Shown in pieces: positions 8,040 through 15,715 of a stretch of DNA of 19,798 bases (positions within the stretch are counted from its first letter, which is position 1; each line of letters opens with the position of its first letter). Under the pieces are notes generated by a model. The model saw only the letters and a program-made list of their open reading frames with translations, made no database searches and was not told the origin of the DNA. The DNA lies in NCBI GenBank assembly GCA_023411645.1, contig JAEYON010000172.1, positions 1 through 19,798 of the forward strand, given 5' to 3'. The stretch comes from Bacillota bacterium (GTDB lineage Bacteria > Bacillota > Clostridia > Acetivibrionales > DTU013). Both the position numbers and the translations under genes were made by a program.

Positions 8040-9575
8040 ATGAAGAAAAAAATACTGATGATACTGGTCATTTTACTTATACCTGCGTTGCTGTGTCCTG
8101 GCTTGGTACTTGCACGTGAAGGAATAGCCGGTTACGAGGGAGGCATATCGTCGGGTGAAGTTCCCGGGAAGGCTACTCTTGACTATCAAGAGGTTTCGTT
8201 TGTAAGTGGAAAGCCCGTTGTGTTTAAAGGAACACTTAATATTAAGAAAAGCCAGAGGCAGAACAAACTGACAACTACTTATACATACAATCTGAGGAGT
8301 GCTGAAGCAGATGGCACATTAACACGTGTGCTGACATTTGACACCACATCAGAGACGATGGAGAATGGTCAGATTACTGAGTCGGCGGAGCTGATCTCTG
8401 CAAGAGAAAATTTAAGAATAGGCGGCACAACATACACTATTGCCAATATCAATAGCTATGAGTTCACCCGCTCCAATCTTATTGATCCGAAACCTGCCGT
8501 ACAATACCATGCAGGAAGTGTCTGGTTCAGAAAGACATATACTGTGGATGCAGCAGCAGACGGAAATACGGTGACAGTGGAATGTACCGGAAGCTTTTAC
8601 GGTTATGACCAGTATTGGGGAACTGCCGAAAGCCTTCTGCTTGACTACATCATAACTGCCGAAAAATTTGGAGATGAAGATGCTGACAGTTGGGGAGGCA
8701 CTGCATCGGTGGCAATTTCTTCCACATCGACAGAAAGGCTGGAATACCAAAAAAACAAGCCAAACCAAATCAGTTTTGAAGGCAGTTATGTGCAAAGCCG
8801 CATGAACAGCAACGTGATGGAGTATTCGTGCCTGCTGCCCGAGTTCGATGCAAAGGGCGTATCAACAGACCATGTTGTTTCATATAAGGACAGTCTGAAG
8901 ATAGAAACCTTCCCTTCACAAAAAAGACTGCCTACTGTTAACCCGACCAATATTAGGGCTCATTGGGCTGAAGAGGACATTAAAATTATGTTTGGGCTTG
9001 AAGTATTCAGTGGAACTGGAGCGAATTTCAATCCCGATCATTATATGAACAGAGCTGAGTTTGCCGCTGCGATGGTCCAAATCGTAAAGGAGATCCCTCT
9101 GGACCCTGCGCTGACCACCAGAACAAGAACGACAGCCAGCAGAACATCGTCAAAGACTGTTATAGTGTCACCATTTGATGATGTTTCTGTCGAGAACATT
9201 TATTTTGCTCAAATCAAAAGCGCGTACGACCGTGGCCTGCTTACAGGGGGAGATAAAAACCGTTTTGTACCGAATGGAAGTATTACAAAGGCGGATGCGA
9301 CACTGGCCTTTATCAGGGCGCTTGGATTGGAGTACATGGCGCCCACGCCTGTTGCGGTAACCAGCTTCCGGGATAATGATCTAATTCCGGTCTATGCGAG
9401 GAATGCTGCGTATGTGGCCCAGAAAATCGGACTGCTGCATGGTGATAACAAAGGGAATATGAACCCTGGCAAGAAGTTGACCAAAGCAGAATGTGCAGTT
9501 ATGCTCAACAATTTAGTCAAGTATTTGCAAGAAGGTATAAGGAAGGATTATAGGGAGCGACTGATCAACTATTGA
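8040..9575 (+). CDS. SLH-domain surface protein, C-terminal SLH repeats
   Basis: Secreted 511-residue protein. Residues 1-25 form a clear signal peptide ending LVLA before REG. Residues about 40-290 are a beta-rich region with no family I recognise. Three SLH units follow at about 303-353 (AHWAEEDIKIMFGLEVFSG), 387-442 (FDDVSVENIYFAQIKSAYDRG) and 450-505 (FRDNDLIPVYARNAAYVAQK); each ends in the usual helix with an LTKAE/ITKAD/MNRAE-type motif. A Thr/Arg/Ser-rich linker (about 360-385) separates units one and two. SLH units are at the opposite end compared with the preceding SLH protein. GGAGGG (8026-8031) is 8 nt before the ATG. It probably shares a transcript with the upstream SLH gene and ends before a repeat palindrome. 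Confidence 0.88.
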   Translation: MKKKILMILVILLIPALLCPGLVLAREGIAGYEGGISSGEVPGKATLDYQEVSFVSGKPVVFKGTLNIKKSQRQNKLTTTYTYNLRSAEADGTLTRVLTFDTTSETMENGQITESAELISARENLRIGGTTYTIANINSYEFTRSNLIDPKPAVQYHAGSVWFRKTYTVDAAADGNTVTVECTGSFYGYDQYWGTAESLLLDYIITAEKFGDEDADSWGGTASVAISSTSTERLEYQKNKPNQISFEGSYVQSRMNSNVMEYSCLLPEFDAKGVSTDHVVSYKDSLKIETFPSQKRLPTVNPTNIRAHWAEEDIKIMFGLEVFSGTGANFNPDHYMNRAEFAAAMVQIVKEIPLDPALTTRTRTTASRTSSKTVIVSPFDDVSVENIYFAQIKSAYDRGLLTGGDKNRFVPNGSITKADATLAFIRALGLEYMAPTPVAVTSFRDNDLIPVYARNAAYVAQKIGLLHGDNKGNMNPGKKLTKAECAVMLNNLVKYLQEGIRKDYRERLINY

Positions 9576-9629
9576 TTTTTTGTAGGTGTCCAGTGCTCAT
9601 GTTAAGGGGAAAGTTAATGGGACAGTTAA

Positions 9630-9676
9630 GGGGACGTTTCTCAACTTAAATGCAATCATAGTTGAGAACTGTCCCC
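9630..9676. repeat. Palindromic repeat pair between SLH gene and ctpA
   Basis: GGGGACGTTTCTCAAC (9630-9645) faces GTTGAGAACTGTCCCC (9661-9676) across 15 nt. The arms pair at 14 of 16 positions, so the transcript could form a long hairpin. Degenerate half-copies (AAGGGGAAAGTT, TGGGACAGTTAA) precede it at about 9604-9628. No U-tract follows, so it is not a typical terminator. Confidence 0.8.
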
Positions 9677-9735
9677 CATTGCTTACTACAAAATATGTGG
9701 TAAGATGGATATATTAAATCTAAAGGGGTCTTATT

Positions 9736-11232
9736 GTGAAAAAGTATAGACATAAGTTGACTTTTATCCGCTATATTTGCACTGTTCTGGTTGTTATTGT
9801 TTTGCTGGGGCAAGTGTCGCTTGCTGCAACCGAACAGGATGAGACAGATGCTCAATATCTGAAAGGTGTACTTGAACTGATTCGAGATCAATATGAGGGT
9901 GTCATTTCCGATGACGAGTTGGTCTTAGGTGCAGTCAAGGGTATGTTTAATTCTCTAGATCCCTACACAGTGTTTTTTGATAACGAAGAGACCGAAGATT
10001 TTGTGGACACCATGAACGGCGCTTTTGGTGGCATTGGTGTTACCATGCAAATAAGCGGAGATTATATTATTATCATGGAAGTGTTATCAGGCTCTCCTGC
10101 TGAACGGGCAGGACTGCTGCAGGGCGACAAGATTGTTGAGGCTGAGGGTGTTAGTCTGGTAAAAGAGTCAACTGAAAAAGCCGCTTCGCTTATTAAAGGT
10201 GAAGTCGGAACCAAGGTAAAGCTGGGAATATTGAGAGACGGGAGAACCGTCCCCCGGTATTATGAAGTTTCACGCGAAATTATAAATATTAATCCAATTA
10301 CATATGAAATCCGAGGAAATATCGGATACATAAAGCTGAGCATGTTCACGAGCAATTCGGACGAGCACATGATAAAGGCTTTAGAAGAAATAGATAAAAA
10401 AAATATTACAAAGATTATATTTGATCTGCGCGACAACCCGGGTGGAGAGGTGAACCAGGCTGTTCAGGTTGCTCAGAAATTCGTTCCAAAAGGCTTAATT
10501 ACAAAACTCGATTATCATTCTTCTAGGTACAGGGATGCCAGTTATTATTCTTATCTTGAAGATCCAAAGTACAAGCTTGTTGTGCTCGTAAACGGTAATA
10601 GTGCAAGTGCATCTGAGATCGTATCCGGCGCAATTCAGGATACAGAAGTTGGGAAGCTTGTGGGCACGAAAACCTTCGGAAAGGCCAAGTTCCAGAGCCT
10701 AATTCCTCTACTGACACTTGATGCGTTCGAAAAATATAAAAAACAGGGAATTTATGCGGTCAATGGGTATGACCTGCAGAATCAAGGCATTTACCCGACT
10801 AATGATGAAATTGCGGGGTATACAAAGATGTCGCTGGGTGTGTACTACACTCCCAAGGGCAGAATGATCGATGGATCAGGCCTTGAACCGGATGTTGCAG
10901 TTGAAGACCCGAAGCCTGTGGCTGGTATCTATGTCAATGATATTGGTAAGCTTACTGGGGAAGGAATAATAAGGCTCAATGGCCAGGGCGTAGATGTCTA
11001 TTATGCTGAGATGCTGCTTAAGGTGATTGGATATGATGTGCAAACACCGGACAATACTCTGGATATAGATACTGCAGCAGCATTAAGAGCATATCAGAAG
11101 GACACTGGCCTTCCAGTGACCGCAATTCTGGATAAGCAGACCAGGACTGCATTGAATAACGAGTTGCATAAGGTTCTTCTCCAGTATGACAAGCAGTACA
11201 GCACGGCAGTTGATCTATTAAACAACAAATAG
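9736..11232 (+). CDS. ctpA: CtpA-type S41 protease with peptidoglycan-binding domain
   Basis: Carboxyl-terminal processing serine protease, exported or membrane-anchored, that trims protein C-termini outside the membrane. A signal segment covers residues 1-30 (ends SLA-A). It is followed by a PDZ domain at about 88-170 (GGIGVTMQ, SPAERAGLLQGDKI) and the S41 fold. The catalytic set is visible: SASASE with Ser291 in the middle, and TFGKAKFQ with Lys316 and Gln320, at the 25-residue Ser-Lys spacing seen in Prc/CtpB. About 30 extra residues (roughly 325-360) are inserted between the Lys loop and the usual YYTPKGR strand. Residues about 410-485 look like a PG_binding_1 domain (LRAYQKDTGLPVTAILDKQTRTAL). 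The GTG start has AAGGGG (9722-9727) 8 nt upstream. Its position after two SLH genes suggests that surface or wall proteins are its substrates, which is inference. Confidence 0.92.
   Translation: MKKYRHKLTFIRYICTVLVVIVLLGQVSLAATEQDETDAQYLKGVLELIRDQYEGVISDDELVLGAVKGMFNSLDPYTVFFDNEETEDFVDTMNGAFGGIGVTMQISGDYIIIMEVLSGSPAERAGLLQGDKIVEAEGVSLVKESTEKAASLIKGEVGTKVKLGILRDGRTVPRYYEVSREIININPITYEIRGNIGYIKLSMFTSNSDEHMIKALEEIDKKNITKIIFDLRDNPGGEVNQAVQVAQKFVPKGLITKLDYHSSRYRDASYYSYLEDPKYKLVVLVNGNSASASEIVSGAIQDTEVGKLVGTKTFGKAKFQSLIPLLTLDAFEKYKKQGIYAVNGYDLQNQGIYPTNDEIAGYTKMSLGVYYTPKGRMIDGSGLEPDVAVEDPKPVAGIYVNDIGKLTGEGIIRLNGQGVDVYYAEMLLKVIGYDVQTPDNTLDIDTAAALRAYQKDTGLPVTAILDKQTRTALNNELHKVLLQYDKQYSTAVDLLNNK
10242..10254 (+). 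repeat. In-frame repeat core in ctpA
   Basis: GAGAACCGTCCCC, a 13-base exact reverse complement of part of the intergenic copy at 4676-4690. It is read as G-R-T-V-P in the PDZ domain, the same frame as two of the copies in the SLH gene. Confidence 0.75.
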
Positions 11233-11335
11233 GGGACGTTTCTTCTGAATAATAAATGGGGACGTTTCTCAACTAGGTCTTGTTTTTGCTTAAGTTAAGA
11301 ACTGTCCCCATTTATTTAAATTGAGAACTGTCCCC
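11232..11335. repeat. Nested palindromic repeats between convergent genes
   Basis: Left arms GGGGACGTTTCTT (11232-11244) and GGGGACGTTTCTCAAC (11258-11273) face right arms GTTAAGAACTGTCCCC (11294-11309) and TTGAGAACTGTCCCC (11321-11335). The inner pair extends outward through AATAAAT/ATTTATT, so 11251-11273 can pair with 11294-11316. The first G of the outer arm is the last base of the ctpA stop codon. It occupies the whole gap between ctpA and the convergent acetyltransferase gene and might serve as a two-way terminator, although the U-tracts are weak. Confidence 0.8.
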
Positions 11336-11340
11336 AATAT

Positions 11341-12594
11341 TTAAAAATAATTATTGATAAAGAGCTTTTTCTTCGTGAATATCAGGGACAGAAGCTGTTC
11401 ATTCTTTTTTATATCCACTCTGTCGGCCAGCTTTAATTCATCAATTGAAGCAAAACCCGTCAAGAGCTGTGACAGTGCCTGCACATCGCAACACAGATCC
11501 GCCTGGTCAGTCGCCTGAAGCGCTAATCCTGAAACCTGATCTGTCTGGCCTTGTGTTAAAAACGACTGAGCTTGTGTTTTTTCAACAGTACGGGTTTCAT
11601 TTTCCCATCTGATCCGATAGCTGCCGGAGTTGATTGGAAAAAATTCATCTCTGATGTCCAGAGTGATTTCTCCGGAGTTTGCAGGTAATGACATGAGTTT
11701 CAATGCTTTTTCCACGTTGACGATCCGGTTCATTCCGTAAGTCATTATTTCCATCTTTATATCGTAAGACTCATGAAATAACGGCAATAAATTCACATAG
11801 TAAGGGCTGTTCCAGATTACAATCTCCATCTGAGCAGTCAGGACGCCTATAAAGCTTAAGATGCCTTGGAATGCATCTCGGTTCAGCCATATAAGCTCAT
11901 GGATATGCATCGAATTTTTTCCATCCGCTTGCTTCTCAATGTAAAACTGAATATACCCCCTGGCCTCTCCATGTCTGTTACACCACACATATAGATAGAC
12001 GTTGTCCTTATAGGGGTCTTTTTCCAAAAACCTTTTCCATAGCTTTTCTGTTCGGACCACAGTCAGGTTCTTATCATTTATATACTCCTCATAAATAGCC
12101 ATGATCTCGTGGGGATTCAGATCATTCGTGTAGAGCTTAAGAGTTCCCGTCTGTTCAAATTGCCGGAAGGCAGATACAGGAATACTGTATCTGATGTTTG
12201 TCATATTCAATTCGTAGCCAAATATCCTGTAATACTTATGAGAGAACGGATACAGATAGGAAAATACATAGCCTTTATCATACATTTCTTGCAATACATA
12301 ACTGAAAATATTCTTGATATATTTTTTCTCCCGTTCTTCGGGAAGGGAAGCGACGCCACCGATACCGCCCATTGGCACGAGAGATCCGTCAAAACTGACA
12401 TGAAACGGGATCAGGTCAAGGCAGGAACACATCTTGCCCGAGTCGTCAAATGCTGCACGGCCTGTCTCAAAGCCGACATTCAATTGCGTCAGATCCTCTT
12501 TCTTTTTCTCGAAATCCTCCTTATATAAAAATGCGATTGATTGAATTTTATCTTTGAGAATTTTCTCTTCCGGTTTGATTGGCCTGATTTCCAT
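11341..12594 (-). CDS. Eis-like GNAT acetyltransferase
   Basis: Cytoplasmic acetyl-CoA-dependent N-acetyltransferase of the Eis type, about 417 residues, the usual size for this two-GNAT-plus-SCP2-like architecture. The N-terminal GNAT domain has the acetyl-CoA loop region MGGIGGVASLPEERE (75-89) and FSHKYYRIFGYE, the FYxxFGY pattern of Eis proteins. A second divergent GNAT region follows. The C-terminal 110 residues (ITLDIRDEFFP... QALSQLLTGFASIDEL) look like the sterol-carrier-type fold. The ATG at 12594 is chosen over TTG 12606 because GGAGGT lies 4-5 nt upstream of it. The family acetylates polyamines, aminoglycosides or protein lysines; the substrate here cannot be read from sequence. 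The upstream region is filled with repeat copies. Confidence 0.85.
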   Translation of the reverse strand: MEIRPIKPEEKILKDKIQSIAFLYKEDFEKKKEDLTQLNVGFETGRAAFDDSGKMCSCLDLIPFHVSFDGSLVPMGGIGGVASLPEEREKKYIKNIFSYVLQEMYDKGYVFSYLYPFSHKYYRIFGYELNMTNIRYSIPVSAFRQFEQTGTLKLYTNDLNPHEIMAIYEEYINDKNLTVVRTEKLWKRFLEKDPYKDNVYLYVWCNRHGEARGYIQFYIEKQADGKNSMHIHELIWLNRDAFQGILSFIGVLTAQMEIVIWNSPYYVNLLPLFHESYDIKMEIMTYGMNRIVNVEKALKLMSLPANSGEITLDIRDEFFPINSGSYRIRWENETRTVEKTQAQSFLTQGQTDQVSGLALQATDQADLCCDVQALSQLLTGFASIDELKLADRVDIKKNEQLLSLIFTKKKLFINNYF

Positions 12595-12654
12595 AGTTAC
12601 CTCCAATACTTATTGATTTTGAGTTTATCATGTGTCTTTCCCCAATACCAATCA

Positions 12655-12826
12655 ATTTCAAGAACTGTCCCCGGATCTAGTCCCCAAATTTAGTTTTTGA
12701 AGAACTGTCCCCGATATGTTCCTCTTATCTATAATTGAGAACTGTCCCCAGATCAATCCCACAGATCCTCAATATTTGAGAACTGTCCCCAGATCTAGTC
12801 CCCGGATCGATCCCAGATCCTCAAGA
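12655..12826 (+). repeat. Tandem block of four AGAACTGTCCCC repeats
   Basis: Four copies in the same orientation have cores at 12663-12673, 12703-12713, 12735-12749 and 12776-12790. The last two are longer tandem units: TTGAGAACTGTCCCCAGATC is followed by a GATC-rich tail and CAGATCCTCAA in both (12735-12775 and 12776-12826). AGATCTAGTCCCC and GGATCTAGTCCCC also recur. The block fills the gap between the membrane protein gene and the acetyltransferase gene. Confidence 0.8.
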
Positions 12827-12857
12827 ACACTTAACCGCCGATCGAGCCATCCGCATC

Positions 12858-14504
12858 TCAGTTCAGTTCGAAGATAACAGCATCGTCTCCTAAGACCCTT
12901 ACTGTTCCAAAAAGATCTTCATTTCCATGCCTTAACTCAAGTTCGCCGTCAGATGTCCAGCCGCCCTGAAGCGGAAAAGCTTTTCTCCCAGAATCCATTC
13001 CAACCAAAATGCACTTATCAAGCTGATCCCTGCTTATCAGCGCCTTTTGTCCGGCAACTACGGGAGTAAGCATATTAAGCTTTTCCGTCCGCTTTAGTAT
13101 CGATCTCATCGCTCCAGTTAAAGCCCAGTCTACCGCTGTACAATTTGAGAAATGCTTCGAGGTTGGTGTAATATATACAGGCTTTGTATTAAAAACGATT
13201 ACTTCATAGTTGCTCCAATCCTGACCCTTTGCTTCTTCAAGGGCTTCGGATAAATTCGCAGCAATCTCATGATCTATCAGGGAAATATTCCGGTAATCAT
13301 TTACTTCTGCCACATTTCCTATTATAAAAACAAATACTGCCACACCTGCAGCAATTCCACGGAGGAACTTCAGATTCCATCTGGAAAAAAGCGCACCGGC
13401 AAGGCTTTCTACAACAAGCCCAATTCCAATAATGGAGATAAAGGCGTTTCTGAAAACTATCCAGAGCGTTTGAAGAACGAAAAACGGAGCAAATGGCAGA
13501 ACTATTAAAAATAATCCAAGTATAAATTTAACAGCAGTGGTTTTCCAGGAAACTGAGACCTTTTCACGAGTATAGAATATACCTATAGCAACGCTAACTA
13601 ATAAAGCGAGAATAGCATAGAGCACTGAACGATCCGACAGCAGCAGCTCTGTACCATTAATAATTCCGTGCTTGATCTGACTGCCGGGAATGACAGTCAT
13701 AAGCTCTCGTATTTTTTTTAACACATTGATTGTATGCTTGGTATATTCAGTACTTAGCAGCAGACCTCTTGAGGCCATGTTCCCGGCACTTCTGAACATT
13801 AGGTAATACGCTCCGATAATTGCGATATTAACAAATGGTACAACGCAAATCCATTTATTCTTCAATCTATTAAAGTTGACCACCATCAGCAGCAGAATAC
13901 CAACAAAGCTAAACGCTATAACCTGCTCGTAAAAGCCGAGAGAGATCAGATTTGTTACAGCAAAGCTGGCAAAACACAAATATAAACGCGGCTCCTGTTT
14001 GTCACTTTTTTCAATGTAGCGCATATACAGAAAAAACGATAATACTGTAAAAAAGAGTCCTGTTACGATTCTTGAAGACGCGGCAATCCAATAGGTCGCG
14101 TCATTTCCAAGAGGCAACAGCGTAAAAATAACGGCAAGAACCGCTCCTGTTTTTAAATTATTCTTTTCAAAAACCTTATAGATTAGTATGCTGCTGATAA
14201 AGTGAAGCAGTGTAAATGCCAGTAGTATTATCCACATGTTACCCCAAAATTCAGAGATAACAAAGATGTCCAGCAGAACTGCAAGGGGCCGTGTTGTATA
14301 CATTTCGTACCCTAACAGTGCATCTAGGTGCGGTATCAAGCTATAAATTCCGTACATATTATGGTCGTCTACCGTAGGGAAATAAGTCAATCCATAATAG
14401 CCATACTTTAGAAGCATAGTAAAAAGAAGAACACCCCAGAAAATAGGGTTTTTACCGGTTTCACTATTCCAGACTGTCTTTACCCTGCCGAGAAGTATTT
14501 TCAT
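12858..14504 (-). CDS. Multi-span membrane protein, probable GT-C-type glycosyltransferase
   Basis: A 548-residue integral membrane protein with about ten hydrophobic helices between residues 20 and 410 and a soluble C-terminal domain of about 135 residues. Near the first helix it carries FPTVDDHNMYG (about 42-52), an acidic pair placed like the catalytic aspartates in the first outer loop of GT-C glycosyltransferases (GtrII/PMT-like). GNDATYWIAASSR follows in a later loop. It overlaps the upstream GtrB-type gene by four bases (ATGA), so the two are translationally linked. The likely role is transfer of a sugar from the polyprenyl-phosphate carrier to a surface glycan or protein outside the membrane. 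The family call rests on topology, the acidic motif and context, not on a strong signature. Confidence 0.65.
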   Translation of the reverse strand: MKILLGRVKTVWNSETGKNPIFWGVLLFTMLLKYGYYGLTYFPTVDDHNMYGIYSLIPHLDALLGYEMYTTRPLAVLLDIFVISEFWGNMWIILLAFTLLHFISSILIYKVFEKNNLKTGAVLAVIFTLLPLGNDATYWIAASSRIVTGLFFTVLSFFLYMRYIEKSDKQEPRLYLCFASFAVTNLISLGFYEQVIAFSFVGILLLMVVNFNRLKNKWICVVPFVNIAIIGAYYLMFRSAGNMASRGLLLSTEYTKHTINVLKKIRELMTVIPGSQIKHGIINGTELLLSDRSVLYAILALLVSVAIGIFYTREKVSVSWKTTAVKFILGLFLIVLPFAPFFVLQTLWIVFRNAFISIIGIGLVVESLAGALFSRWNLKFLRGIAAGVAVFVFIIGNVAEVNDYRNISLIDHEIAANLSEALEEAKGQDWSNYEVIVFNTKPVYITPTSKHFSNCTAVDWALTGAMRSILKRTEKLNMLTPVVAGQKALISRDQLDKCILVGMDSGRKAFPLQGGWTSDGELELRHGNEDLFGTVRVLGDDAVIFELN

Positions 14505-15448
14505 TCGTTTATACCGCTTTCATTTTCTGTCGTATCTGAAACTACATATCGAGGTCTTCCCTTTACCTCATCAAATATTTTTGCTATATATGTACCTATA
14601 ATCCCAAGACTAATCATTAGGGTGCTGCCAACTATCAGCAATAGCAGAATGACGGTTGTAAATCCGCTTACCGCAATGCCTGAGAAATATTTATACAACG
14701 TCTGGATGCCAAGCAGCACAGAGCCGAACAGAAATACAATTCCCATAAATGTAACCAACTGAAGCGGCGCGGATGTAAAGGAGGTAATCGCCGTAACAGA
14801 CAGGCTGAAAAGCTTTAATAAAGACCATTTGGAGTCGCCATGAGACCTCTGAGCTACCTCAAACGATATGGATGTTCTTTTAAAACCCACCCAGGAAGCA
14901 ATTCCACGGAAGAAGGTATTGCGTTCGCCCAGTCTTCGGCAGACATTTACTACTGTTATATCGAGAAGTTTAAAATCGGACGCATCCTGCAGTTCGATGC
15001 CGGAGAGCTTTTTCATAACACTGTAAAAGAGTTTTGCACCAAGCTTGTTTATCCATGGCTCATCACCCCGTGAAGCCTTGACGCCTTCTATTATCTCATA
15101 ACCCTCATCCCTCCATAGCCTGACCATTTCCGGAATATAAGCCGGCGGATGCTGGAGGTCTGAATCCATAATAATGCAGGCATCGCCTCTTACCATGTCA
15201 ATACCCGCACATATAGCTGCTTCCTTTCCAAAATTCCTACTGAATCTAACTGCGTGGACCTCCTGAATTTCCGAGGCCGTTTTCAGTATATGACTCCAGG
15301 TATCATCAGATGAGCCATCGTCTATCAATACAAATTCATGATCGATATGGCTATTTACCAGCAAATCATGGATAACATGTATGTTTTTATTGATTTCTGC
15401 GCCCTCGTTATAAACAGGAATAAGGACTGATATGCAGTATTTTTCCAT
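14501..15448 (-). CDS. GtrB/DPM1-like polyprenyl-phosphate glycosyltransferase (GT2)
   Basis: Membrane-bound family 2 glycosyltransferase of 315 residues that makes a polyprenyl-phosphate sugar at the cytoplasmic face. ISVLIPVYNEG opens the GT-A fold, IDDGSSDDTW lies at 42-51, the DXD metal site is MDSDLQHPP (Asp95 and Asp97), and RSHGDSKWSLLKLF is the conserved acceptor-side motif. Two C-terminal membrane helices (about 220-240 and 253-280) end in the typical GTYIAKIFDEVKGRPRYVV. The ATG at 15448 is chosen over one at 15490 because AAGGTG lies about 9 nt upstream and the GT2 fold begins at once. The downstream GT-C-like gene is the expected partner. No GtrA flippase gene is nearby. Confidence 0.9.
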   Translation of the reverse strand: MEKYCISVLIPVYNEGAEINKNIHVIHDLLVNSHIDHEFVLIDDGSSDDTWSHILKTASEIQEVHAVRFSRNFGKEAAICAGIDMVRGDACIIMDSDLQHPPAYIPEMVRLWRDEGYEIIEGVKASRGDEPWINKLGAKLFYSVMKKLSGIELQDASDFKLLDITVVNVCRRLGERNTFFRGIASWVGFKRTSISFEVAQRSHGDSKWSLLKLFSLSVTAITSFTSAPLQLVTFMGIVFLFGSVLLGIQTLYKYFSGIAVSGFTTVILLLLIVGSTLMISLGIIGTYIAKIFDEVKGRPRYVVSDTTENESGINE

Positions 15449-15480
15449 TACAGCTTTCACCTTCGCTTTTATATAGCTCC

Positions 15481-15508
15481 ATTTTAACATAATGTGTAAA
15501 TATTACAA
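15481..15508 (-). promoter_or_regulatory. Candidate promoter for the glycosyltransferase pair
   Basis: On the minus strand, TTGTAA (15508-15503) and TAAAAT (15486-15481) are 16 nt apart, and TG one base before the -10 gives an extended form. It is about 33 nt ahead of the GT2 start codon. Sequence match only. Confidence 0.45.
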
Positions 15509-15602
15509 CATTGCCTCATCTAGCATTGCGTTTCAAAGGAAATGCAAGTGAAAAAAACCAGAGTTCCTAATTTCTTTTTTCAATAGATGTAATTAACGAA
15601 AA

Positions 15603-15632
15603 GTATAAATTTTATCCAAATTGACAATACTT
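15603..15632 (+). promoter_or_regulatory. Sigma-F-type promoter for spoIIR
   Basis: GTATA (15603-15607), 15 nt, then GACAATACTT (15623-15632). The known sigma-F pattern is GYWTA, about 15 nt, GGNRANANTW, and nearly every specified position is met; the second G of the -10 is A. spoIIR is a sigma-F gene in Bacillus, so the match makes biological sense. The predicted start site is about 75 nt before the spoIIR ATG. Confidence 0.6.
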
Positions 15633-15715
15633 AATAGCAATAAACTGTGTATATCCGATTATACGTTCTGTTTTTAGCAAATAAGGAACAGAAAAGCTTT
15701 TTAGGGGGATTTAAC

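Noticed and set aside
12109..12528. A 139-codon plus-strand open frame inside the acetyltransferase gene
   Set aside because: It is antisense to a well-supported Eis-like coding sequence and shows no start signal or family.
12655..12826. CRISPR array
   Set aside because: The repeats are only about 15 bases, unevenly spaced, degenerate and also scattered elsewhere in single and inverted form; no cas gene is present.
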